A DNA stretch of 64,000 bases from Heloderma charlesbogerti (Eukaryota; Chordata; Lepidosauria; Squamata; Helodermatidae), in contig JANEZZ010000522.1 in assembly GCA_026122225.1 (NCBI GenBank), forward strand, positions 310,001 to 374,000, given 5' to 3'. The position numbers were made by a program, and so were the translations under genes. The notes beneath the pieces were generated by a model. The model was not told the origin of the DNA. It ran no database searches and saw only the letters and a program-made list of their open reading frames with translations. Shown here one piece after another: positions 55,312 through 64,000 of the stretch (position 1 is the first letter of the stretch; every line of letters starts with the position of its first letter).

Positions 55312-58300
55312 CTAGAGCAGAAGAATCACAGAAGCAAGAAAAGTCAAGACAATTCCAGATTAGAAATAGTACCACCTTACGAAGCATAACAGGAAAGGCC
55401 TGCATGGATATGCTACTAGACCAGCCTTCCTCAACCTGTCATCCTCCAGATGTTTGGACTGCAACTTCCACAAAGCAAAATGGGTTTAAGAGAACTTAGT
55501 AAGTGCAAGATTAGGATAGAGCTACCATTAAATACATTTTAATAAAATCTAGATAAAATAAATCTGTAATACAAAGTGTAAAAAGTAGTTATAAAAATTT
55601 TATACAACAAAACCATATAAAATTGTGCCAAAATAAAAAATCAACAGTCCCAAAGCTTATTTAATATTCCTGATTTGAAATAATCATATAGTAGGTTATA
55701 CTGATACACATCAACCTGTCCCAGAGGCATTTCAACGCCAAGGGTCTTTGTCAGTGGGATAAAAAATGTTACAACTGTAACCCCAAAACACTCAATTTTG
55801 TTAAATTAATTTTCAAATATCAGACCAGAAAATCACTCTTGTAGAGCTTGTCTGTTTCGTTTACTTCGGTTGGTTATCCGATACAGCTGGAAGAGAAGGG
55901 AGGAACACCATTCCGTTCTATCTCACAACCAATGGCTTGCATATGCCGAGCCGAAGCTTGAATGAAATGATGAAGACTTTGGGACTGTCGATTTTTCATT
56001 TTGGTACGATTTTATATGGTTTGTTATATAATTAAATTTTTATAACTGCTTTTTACACTTTGTATTAAAGATTTGTTATTTTATCTAATTTTATTAAAAT
56101 TTATTTAATGGTAGCTCCATTCTAACCTTGCACTTCCTAAATGCTTTTAAACCCATTTTTCTTTGTGTGTGTAGATTTTGGTTTAAGGGAAGACCTTTAT
56201 TAATATTTGTTATTGTTTTTGGACTGCAACATCCATCATCCATAGCTGGGAATTATGAGAGTTGCCCTCTAAAATGCATTGGACTGCATCAGGTTGGGAA
56301 AGGCTATTAACAGAGTAACAGAATGCCCTTTATGGAGCCACTATAGATATCTGTAATTTAAACGGGGGGGGGGGGGAGGCAAACCCATGCTTTCAGAATA
56401 GTAATATTTGGCATATGCGTTGCACTTCAAAGAGCATTCGAAAGTGCTTCACACAATTATTCAATACCACAGCATTCCCAGCAATTCTTACAACATCATG
56501 TAAAGATGAGTCAACGTTGTAGAGGGGCTGACAGAATAGTGGCTTCCCTACGTAGCACGTTCATGGTCATGGTGAGATCTAAGCAGGACTCTCGCCCTCT
56601 TTACTCAGTACACATCTGCTCCTTGGAACTTTGCAAGCCTATATCACAACTAGAATCATCTTGGTATTCCAAACTCTGGCATTTTGGCTTCACGTCAGCT
56701 CTGTGCACCAGATGCAGGTGCATCATCTCTCTCTGCCCAGAGCCAGCACCACCACTTAGGACCCTTCCTTTTGCTGCAAAAAGCCACAACACTGGACGGA
56801 TCAACCCATGTTGCTTTCTCCCCTCCCCTCCCCGACCCAGGGCAGGGCTCCACTTTGATCCTAGAGGAGACAAAGCATTACTCCTTGGTGTGTGATGCCT
56901 CACTGCTCCCCAGACCAAGCCAATTTGACCTTGCTGAAGCCTTGCCACTGAATACATCAGGGTCAGGGTCAAGTGCACAAAGCCAGTAAAGCACTTTTAA
57001 ATTTGCCATGTTCTGTCTCCTTAGCGCAGCCTTCCCGAACCTGGTGCTCTCTGGATGAAACTCCCATAATTCCCAGCCTGCATGGCCAGGTTGGGGAAGG
57101 CTGCCTCAGCTGCAGAAGCAGCAGAGCCTTGGCCTTTAGCAGCACCCCATCTCCCAACAACTGACCTAGCCCCAGTTTGATCATCCTATAGATACGGTTG
57201 GAGTGGGTCTGTGGATCCTCCAGGGAGAAGCCGGACGAAAGAAGTGCCGTCTCAAAGAGCAGCACCACCAGGTCCTTGACGGCCTTGTCATTCTTGTCTG
57301 CTTCAGCCTTCTGGCGCAGAGTTTCTACAATGGGGTGGTCAGGATTGATCTCCAGGTGCTTCTTGGCCATCATGTAGCCCATGGTGGAGTTGTCACGCAG
57401 GGCTTGGGCCTTCATGATCCGCTCCATGTTGGCTGTCCAGCCATAGGTGCTGGTGACAATACAGCAGGGGGAAGAGACCAGCCGGTTCGAGACCGTCACC
57501 TAGAGAACAGTTTAAAAATAAAAACATGGGGCTTTGCCAACAGTATGTGTGGGAGTGGCACAGCTGTGTTATCTGCCACCCAAACAAACACCTGTAGGGA
57601 CAAAAGGAGACCAGGCAAGCTCACCTTCTCAACCTTCTTCTCCAGGATTTCCTTCATGAGTTTGCAAAGGTTCTCAAACTTGGCTTTGCTCTCCTCCATC
57701 TTCTTCTTCTCGTCCTCATCCTCTGGCAGCTCCAGGCCCTCCTTGGTGACTGACACCAAGGTCTTGCCATCAAACTCCTTCAGCTGCTGAACACTGTACT
57801 CGTCAATGGGCTCCGTCATGTACACCACCTCAAAACCACGTTTCCTCACACGTTCCACAAAGGCAGAGTTGGCCACTTGCTCCTTGCTCTCACCTGCAGC
57901 GCAAGAGGTTAGGAAGTAGCAAACAACGCAGCTGTACATTGGGGCCTCCAACAATCCATGGCATCGCTGGATTTTAGATATTAATACTGCTCTTACAGGA
58001 GGCATAATTTAACTATCTTAAGAAAAACCTCCAGCAACACCAGACAGGCCTTAACAAGATCAGCCTCGGATGGTCTTCTCTCTGTCCCATCAGCCAGGAC
58101 AGCTAGGCTGGTGAGGACAAGGGAGAGGGCCTTCTCTGTGGTGGCCCCCACTCTGTGGAACTCCCTCCCTAGGGAACTCCGCCATGCCCCCTCTTTAATG
58201 AGCTTCCGCCATGCATTAAAAACGTGGTTGTTCAGGCAGGCATTTGGGGTGGGTTAGGGTATTTTTAGAAATACGATGTTTTAAAGTAGAATTTTATTGT

Positions 58301-61300
58301 TTTAAAACTGTTGTATTGCTGTACATCGCCCAGAATGGCTGGGTGACCAGCAGATGGGCGATTAAGAAATTCAATAAATAAATAAATAAAAACTGGTCTT
58401 GCACTTTGCTGAGCCTCACTGATGGGGCCCAAAAGCTAGCAAGGTACTTTGAAAGCAATGCTGGTCTGGTCTTCTAACATTAAAATCCCCCAACTGGGTA
58501 ATTTGGGCCTCACTAAGCTACTCAATCATGGGTGACACAGGGTAGCAAGATTGTTACAGTACTCCCAACAAGTCAAGAGCTCTTAAATTTGGTATAAATG
58601 TCGTCCAAGGCACCAGGACTACTAGAAAAGCTTAAGAACTGTATTTTTCCTATTACGAATATGTGCCAGTTCCCCATGATTTAATCTGCACAACATTATG
58701 CAGATTATGCAATTTAGGGCGATCTTTTTCATAATGCATGCAGAAATTAGCCTGAGACTCAACATTCTGAAATGGCGGGCACGATGGGCACACAAGCCAT
58801 TTCGAAGCCCTGCTGAAAAACCAATGCTTATGTTTAAAACTGCAGAGAGGTTTTCAGTTCAGGCCTCTGAAATTGCAAGGATTAGAGACTGGCTTTGTCT
58901 CTCTCTCTATTTCAGGGGTGGGCAACTTGCAGCCCTCCGTTTTGCTGGACTGCAACTCCCAGGAGCCCTAGCCAATATAGCTAATGGTGAGGGGTAATGA
59001 AAATTGCAGTCGAGCAACATCTGGAGGGCCACAAGTTGCCCAACCCTGCTCCATTTAAATAAAAGAGTTCCCCCCGCCCATCTCACCTCAGCCCCATTTA
59101 GAAACTGAACCAGCACGATCCAGGGAAGGCCACCATCTTTCAAGGTGAGCTGACCAAAAGCATGCATAGGTCAACATCAATGTTTTTCTTAGGAGCTAGG
59201 TCACTAAACCTCAGAGCTGCAACATCCCCAGGTCCTAGGAAACGTAAGGAGATTCCTGCTCAAACCAGTCAGGTGTTTCTCTGTGAGGCGCCACCAAAGC
59301 AGTGCTCACCTGTGATGTAATAGATGCTCTTCTGATTGTCCTTCATGCGGGACACATACTCTGAGAGGGAGTTCATCTCATCACCAGAGTGAGAAGTGTG
59401 GTAGCGCAACAGCTCAGACAGGCGTTTCCTGTTGGTAGAGTCCTCATGGATCCCCAGCTATGAGCAAAAGAGATGGTATCTGCATCTATTTGGATTTAGA
59501 GATTGCCCTATTCCCAGTTCTTTGGGTAGATTAAATACACCTAAAATAAAAAGACACATCTTGATTCCCCAAGTTTTTCATTTAAATATGGAAGGAAAGG
59601 CCGTGTCTTAGTGCAAGAACTTAACTTGTGCCTAAAATCTTTTGAAAAAATCCATCTTATTCCTCTACATAAGGAACTGGAAGCATTTATATACACACAT
59701 CCCTGCCTAGCTCTTAGTTCAGAGCATAAAGATAACTCTGGAACCTTCAGTGAGAGAAAGAGTCATTACTTAAATAGTAATCACACTCAACTGGATCACC
59801 AGAAATCTAGGAGGATCAAGTTTTCCCCCCTGCTACCACCAGCTGAGCATCTTTCTGAAGTCCACACAAAACCTTAAATGGACACCTGACAGGCTAGATA
59901 CATAAATCCTGTGTATGAAGAACAGCATGATCATGCTGAAGCGGGTCAAACATTCTGATCAGCTGAAATTACTGCTTAGCCTCACTCTACTTTTCTGAGC
60001 AGACATTTATAGTCTGCAGGTTTTCTAGAGTTTTCACCATCATGAGGAATAGAAAATCGTTTTGTTTTGCTGATCAAGAGCAACTCCTAGAATTCGGAAA
60101 AAGTTAACATGGAAGAAGTTCAATAAACCAGGAGCAAAAGATTCTGCTCTATTAGATTGCTGTGCTGCTCAAGTTACTCTAGGGTGCCTCGGCCCAGTCC
60201 CAGGTGGTTGGGCTAGTCAGCTCTCACCTTGAGGTTTTTGGAGAAGGCCTCATAAAACTTCTTGTAGTTCTCTTTGTCCTCAGCCAGCTCTGCAAAGAGT
60301 TCTAGGCATTTCTTGACGATGTTCTTACGAATCACTTTGAGAATCTTGCTCTGCTGCAGCATCTCACGGGAGATGTTCAGGGGCAGGTCTTCAGAGTCCA
60401 CCACACCCCGGATGAAGTCTGAGTTAACAAGACAGAAGAAATGGAATAGAAACAGAACTATCCAAGTAAGGATGGACTATTCAAATTGCTTACTCTGGGT
60501 AACTGATCTGGAGATGACAGCCAAAGCAGGGTCATGCATGGAGACGCTCCCTTCCCCAAAGTGCCTTTCACAGAACTGGCATTGCTCATATTCAGTGTCT
60601 GACTGAACCCCATATTTGGGACCTGGGAAGAATCCACACACACACACACGCGCGCGCACCCCCCCCCCGCCCCAACAATCACATTGGCTAAAGGCTCGGG
60701 AAGGGTTTTTGTTTTCCTGTGGAGTTGCTCTCTTCCTTGGATCATCTGGCACTATTTATTCTGCAGGCATTTTCTACAGCACACCTGCCTAGGTGAACCA
60801 ACTGCAGAGGCGGAGCAGGGAGGGAGAAGTAATCCTGCCAGATCCCAAGTGAGGCCGGATCCGATCCCAAGGTATTTTGTAAGTAAAAGGTGCCCAATGG
60901 GAAATCTAAGCTCCAAACCTTTGGAAGAAATAGTGCAAACGGACATGTACACAGGGAGGCTAACTGCTTTCTGCCCATGAACTAGTCCCCCTTCCCCCAC
61001 CCACAGCTCTACAGGCAACCCAGTAAGATAAATGAGTGCACCAAGCTGGACTGGCAAGGGAAAGGGCTGCAGCTCTGTAGCGCAACACAGGCTTTGCCAG
61101 ATCCAACCTTCAGATAAAGCAGGAATGGGGAAGCTCTGGCCTGCAGGGCTAATCTGGCCTGTGGAGGTGTGGGCTCCTTCCACAGTCCCCTCCCCCTGGC
61201 TCACCAAGCCCTGCCCCCTGGCAACTACTGGGGGCTTGGGGAGGAGGCAGGGAGTGGAATCACTGCTGCTATGTTTTATCTATGATGCCATCAGACTGCC

Positions 61301-63684
61301 TGGGAGCAATGCTGTCTAGTTCAGGATGTTTGATGAAGGGGTCACTTCAGGGATGGAATTTGGGGGGGTCATTTGGCGGCCCAGCCTACCTAGTTATTTT
61401 AAAGAGTAGGCCCAACCTATCTAGGTATCAGCTTGTGGTTTCAGTATTTAGCCCTTTACTTGTGTTAGGTAAACAGAAAATAAAAATATTCAGAAAATCG
61501 CTAGTGTATTCCAGCTGCAAAATGGGTCATTTTTTCCTTAGCTTGGCTTCTAAAGACAGGCTAGAAAAAACTGCCCACTTTACAGATGTTGAATTCCTTC
61601 AAAATATGCAACATATATGCATGTCATCCATTTTGTGACTTTATGCATTGCCTGTGGATGAGATTATGTGCTTAAGTTATTGGCTCTGTGCATATTCTCA
61701 GTTCTTGTCTAATGTTTACAGCACATTGTGCTATTCCGGATTATGGTAGATTGATAGCAGGGGCCTTGTATCATCTATGGGGGCGCCTTTCTTCCAGTTA
61801 GAATTCCACCTCTGGGTTAGGGAAGGGGAAGAAAAGCATTCTAGCCGGCTACGGTGGGAGCTGAGAGGGAGCTTACTCAGATACTCGGGGATGAGTTCAT
61901 CACAGCTGTCCATGATGAAGACACGCCTGACATAAAGCTTGATGTTGTTCTTTTTCTTCTTGTTTTCAAAGAGGTCAAACGGGGCCCGGCGTGGGATGAA
62001 GAGAAGTGCCCTGAATTCCAGCTGCCCCTCCACGGAGAAATGCTGTGAAGGTCGGGAACATTCCATGAGTTAGTAAGCAACTGGCTGACCTCCACACTTG
62101 GGGAACGACCGGTGTGTCCCTTCAGGGACAGGCAGCAGAGGTTACCACAAAGAACTTCTGCCTGGGCTGGAAATGTAATCATGTTCGATTAAGAGGAAGC
62201 TTCAGAGCCTGCATCAGGATGGCTGAGCCTCTCTGAACCTGTGAGCTGAATTAAATTTCAGAGAAACTCTCGGGGGCTGTATTCCAGTGGTGGGTGGCGC
62301 CAAAGTATTCGCATATTTTACTTGAAAGCTCTTCCTGCCAGTAACTCAGCCTTAGCAGAGGCATTTCCACCTTTTAGCATGGAGGAAGGGGGAACACAAA
62401 AACCAAGAATGCACCAAATGATCGGTGGGCAGGGGAAAGGGACACAGCCATTCGGGGACCGCGAGAAGGCCAGATTTGGCCCTCAGGCCTGAGAGTCAAC
62501 ACCCCTAGTCTACATTATAGGATTCTTTGCACCCTAACAGGGATGGCAGAACTCATCTTGTTTCTTTAAAAGTTTTGAAGCAGCAGGGTGTTCCACACAT
62601 GCATTGTCTCTCATTAGTAAAAACAGAAGCTGCACCTGCCCAATTTCAACCCATCACAAAGCTGGAGAGGAATAAAATGGAATCCAGCAGCCATGCACCC
62701 AGTGTCTATACTTTCACTTTCTTCTCTACCCTAGCTCCTTGAGTCTCTCTCTCTCACTCTCTGTATGTCAGGCTTTAGGCCTAGCAGTTAACACTGCCAC
62801 TGCTGAACAGAGGTAGTAAAGACAGAAACAGGATTTTCCTCTTCAAAACAGATGTTATCCATGAGCTGTCTGAATGCTCTATTCATAGAAAGCTTCTCTG
62901 ATATTCAGAAATACTACAAAATATTCTCTAATGTGTGGGCAAGGAGAGAAAGCAGAATAGTAGCTATGGGCAAGACTTGGAACAAAATGAAAGCTGAAAT
63001 CCCAATAATTCTGACAGCTGCATAATGGAATAAATTTAGCAGCTATTCCGTGGCAGGGGAAAACTACAGGCCAAGACACACTGCTATAATTCCACTCAGC
63101 GGGCAGCTATTAATGGGCACAGGGCCAAGCACTGACAATCCTAAAGAAGCCAACGATGTATCACAGCAGGGAGCTGCAGGCGAGCTCCTCCACCACGGGA
63201 AAGTTGCTTCTGTCCCCTTCACACAAGCAGGCACGCATTCTGAAGTGCCCGGCTTCTCCACACACAGCCACCATTTGCGAGTTTCTATGGGCTCTTTGCC
63301 AATGCTGAGGACCAAGTGGGCACCAGTGGAGCACTATCTGTCTCCTCGCCCCCCTCTGCTCTGAGCTCTTACCTTGACAGCCAGATGGTCTTCCCAATCG
63401 TTTGTGAGGCTCTTGTAGAACTCGCCGTACTCCTCCTGGGTGATGTCATCAGGGTTGCGGGTCCAGATGGGCTTGGTTTTGTTCAGCTCCTCCTGGTCAA
63501 TGTACTTTTCCTTGATCTTCTTGGTCTTCTTCTTGGTCTTCCCGCCTTCCTCCTCCTCGTCTGAACCTACATCCTCAATCTTGGGCTTCTCCTCCTCCTT
63601 GGGGGCTGCCTCTTCTTCCTCCTTCTCGGCTTTCTCCTCCTCAGCCTCGTCGTCGCTGATCTCCTTCTCACGCTCCTTCTCCAG
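55202..63684 (-). CDS. HSP90AB1: Heat shock protein HSP90 beta, C-terminal 509 residues (5' exons outside the window)
   Basis: Seven exons on the minus strand: 63373-63684, 61877-62042, 60228-60418, 59310-59457, 57625-57893, 57166-57499, 55202-55311. Splice sites and phases agree throughout. They correspond to about residues 216-724 of the 724-residue human protein. Visible parts are the acidic linker, the middle domain with the catalytic-loop motif [13 protein letters not shown], the C-terminal dimerisation domain ([29 protein letters not shown]) and the TPR-binding end MEEVD. It is a constitutive cytosolic ATP-dependent chaperone. [13 protein letters not shown] and MEEVD are shared with other cytosolic HSP90s; synteny and sequence (for example [23 protein letters not shown]) favour the beta form over alpha. 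The N-terminal ATPase domain and promoter lie beyond 64000. Confidence 0.96.
55425..56307. mobile_element. Family A foldback split by a nested insertion
   Basis: The left arm (CCAGCCTTCCTCAACCTGTC to GGACTGCAACTTCC, up to about 55470) and the rest (56218-56307, TTTGGACTGCAACATCCATC to CATCAGGTTGGGAAAGGCT) form one family A copy interrupted by the 55466-56217 insertion. TTTGGACTGCAAC is present on both sides. Confidence 0.7.
55466..56217. mobile_element. Insertion with about 180-bp inverted arms in the last HSP90AB1 intron
   Basis: The left arm 55477-55655 and right arm 55977-56159 are inverted copies of each other with few differences (GAGCTACCATTAAATA, ATACAAAGTGTAAAAAG, AACCATATAAAAT, ACAGTCCCAAAG). 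A loop of about 320 bases has no open frame of note. The 13-base repeat TTTGGACTGCAAC at 55453-55465 and 56218-56230 looks like a target-site duplication. Confidence 0.75.
57025..57105. mobile_element. Short family A foldback
   Basis: GCAGCCTTCCCGAACCTGGT and TTGGGGAAGGCTGC form the ends around AACTCCCATAATTCCCAGCC. It lies in HSP90AB1 intron, 61 bp from an exon. Confidence 0.75.
57166..57499 (-). CDS. HSP90AB1: HSP90AB1 exon: C-terminal dimerisation domain
   Basis: Acceptor TCTCTAG after a 125-bp intron. It starts [13 protein letters not shown], contains [19 protein letters not shown] and [20 protein letters not shown], and ends YRMIKLGLG at CTAG|GTCAGT, a weak but valid donor. Confidence 0.95.
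57625..57893 (-). CDS. HSP90AB1: HSP90AB1 exon: end of middle domain
   Basis: Acceptor GCTGCAG, donor AAG|GTGAGC. It reads [20 protein letters not shown], then [20 protein letters not shown], and ends [10 protein letters not shown]. Confidence 0.95.
58006..58392 (+). mobile_element. L2/CR1-clade LINE 3' end in HSP90AB1 intron (antisense to the gene)
   Basis: Same element as 11650-12061, with CATCAGCCAGGACAGCTAGG, CTGGTGAGGACAAGGGAGAG and GGTGGCCCCCACTCTGTGGA, and the tail (AAAT)n at 58372-58392. It is 5'-truncated and the frame is mutated. Confidence 0.75.
58915..59047. mobile_element. Foldback element, family A
   Basis: GGGTGGGCAACTTGCAGCCC, GGACTGCAACTCCCAGGAGC pair with AATTGCAGTCGAGCAACATC, TGGAGGGCCACAAGTTGCCC. 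Confidence 0.8.
59310..59457 (-). CDS. HSP90AB1: HSP90AB1 exon: middle domain
   Basis: Acceptor TCATAG, donor ACAG|GTGAGC. It reads [20 protein letters not shown], then [20 protein letters not shown], and IYYITG. It is 148 nt and ends in phase 1. Confidence 0.95.
60228..60418 (-). CDS. HSP90AB1: HSP90AB1 exon: middle domain with catalytic-loop arginine
   Basis: Acceptor ACTCAG. It begins [20 protein letters not shown] (Asn codon split) and contains the Arg of SREMLQQSK that contacts the ATP gamma-phosphate in HSP90 proteins. The donor is AAG|GTGAGA. Confidence 0.95.
60635..60670. repeat. (CA)n-(CG)n-(C)n low-complexity tract
   Basis: An alternating CA then CG run, followed by a poly-C stretch, in an HSP90AB1 intron. 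Alternating purine-pyrimidine of this kind can adopt Z-DNA. Confidence 0.85.
61115..61320. repeat. GC-rich dispersed repeat related to 42130-42545
   Basis: GGAAGCTCTGGCCTGCAGGG, CTAATCTGGCCTGTGGAGGT and a CCTGCCCCCTGGC block. Class unknown. Confidence 0.4.
61877..62042 (-). CDS. HSP90AB1: HSP90AB1 exon: middle domain
   Basis: Acceptor CTTCACAG, donor CTGA|GTAAGC. It reads [20 protein letters not shown], then [20 protein letters not shown], and ends CDELIPEYL. It is 166 nt and ends in phase 1. Confidence 0.95.
62325..62520 (+). repeat. Dispersed repeat, family H (copy 2)
   Basis: CCTGCCAGTAACTCAGCCTT, AGCAGAGGCATTTCCACCTT, TTAGCATGG, CCATTCGGGGACC and CACCCCTAG in the same order as 30609-30805. 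Confidence 0.65.
62521..63372. other. Rest of HSP90AB1 intron, nothing recognised
   Basis: No coding, RNA or mobile feature could be supported. Confidence 0.4.
63373..63684 (-). CDS. HSP90AB1: HSP90AB1 exon: charged linker and start of middle domain
   Basis: The acceptor TTCCTGTAG lies before [18 protein letters not shown]; the donor is AAG|GTAAGA. It encodes 104 residues with the Glu/Lys-rich linker, including a variable stretch [20 protein letters not shown], then [25 protein letters not shown] and ends LAVK. Confidence 0.95.
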
Positions 63685-64000
63685 CTACAGGAAGAAGGAA
63701 AACTTAGCACAGCAGGTACGTGGACAGCGTTAGATAAGAAGGTCAGGAGTAGCCCATGGTCATATGGGTACATGGAGCACCACAGCCTCCATGTACAGAG
63801 CTCCTGCACTGAAATTGGCCACTCTGCTCCTCATGCTCAACAAGCTAGCAGGCTTTTCAATCCCCTCTGAATCCAAAATGTGTCCAACACTTTCCTGGTC
63901 ATGTGAGAAGGCCAGTCATCATGTCCCAAGATGTGGCAGGATTTGAAAGGCACCTATTGTAGGACATAGAAGGGCACTATATTATACCATAGTGGAGCTG
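63685..64000. other. HSP90AB1 intron running off the window
   Basis: The next upstream exon (residues before about 216) is not found here; the gene continues beyond the edge. Confidence 0.6.

Noticed and set aside
57203..57790. 195-codon open frame on the + strand
   Set aside because: It is the antisense shadow of two HSP90AB1 exons.
55202..63684. HSP90AA1 (alpha) instead of HSP90AB1
   Set aside because: Synteny with SLC35B2/NFKBIE and beta-type residues in the linker and C-terminus favour beta.
1..64000. CRISPR array, phage, operon or toxin system
   Set aside because: Split genes with GT-AG introns, SINEs and LINEs show vertebrate nuclear DNA; no spaced identical repeats or prokaryotic genes are seen.

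Overview
The window is vertebrate nuclear DNA, most likely from a squamate reptile (lizard or snake). Host genes are split by GT-AG introns. The repeats include a Bov-B (RTE-type) LINE, tRNA-derived and 5S-derived SINEs, degraded L2/CR1-clade LINE pieces and many short foldback DNA elements of the kind that fill squamate genomes. The species cannot be told from the sequence.

Three protein-coding genes are present, in the order and orientation expected for the block that is HSP90AB1-SLC35B2-NFKBIE in mammals, read here from the opposite strand. (1) NFKBIE (IkappaB epsilon), + strand, six coding exons from 1449 to 31078. It starts in a CpG island at about 700-1870, has a very long first intron (1853-26333, 24.5 kb) and ends near a poly(A) signal at 32945. 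(2) SLC35B2 (PAPS transporter 1), + strand, four coding exons from 38581 to 49888. Its first coding exon holds only 11 coding bases in a CpG island, followed by a 7.6-kb intron. (3) HSP90AB1 (HSP90 beta), - strand, convergent with SLC35B2. Seven 3' coding exons (63684 down to 55202) encode 509 residues; the exons for the N-terminal ATPase domain lie beyond the right edge. Every exon boundary was checked for splice signals and reading phase, and all three frames join cleanly.

The rest is introns and intergenic DNA rich in mobile-element debris. At 11.6-16.8 kb, inside NFKBIE intron 1, lie endonuclease, reverse-transcriptase (YADD) and 3'-terminal remnants of L2/CR1-clade LINEs, together with a Bov-B fragment. 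At least nine groups of palindromic or terminal-inverted-repeat elements are scattered through the window. The commonest is a 90-140 bp foldback with about 15 copies. A notable case is a 680-bp insertion with about 180-bp inverted arms in the last HSP90AB1 intron, flanked by a 13-bp direct repeat of its target.

Functionally, NFKBIE retains NF-kappaB in the cytoplasm, SLC35B2 feeds PAPS to Golgi sulfotransferases, and HSP90AB1 is the constitutive cytosolic HSP90. They are linked by conserved position, not by a shared pathway. I found no operon, CRISPR, phage or other clearly novel protein system. The most interesting material is the foldback-element landscape and a few candidate regulatory details of NFKBIE.
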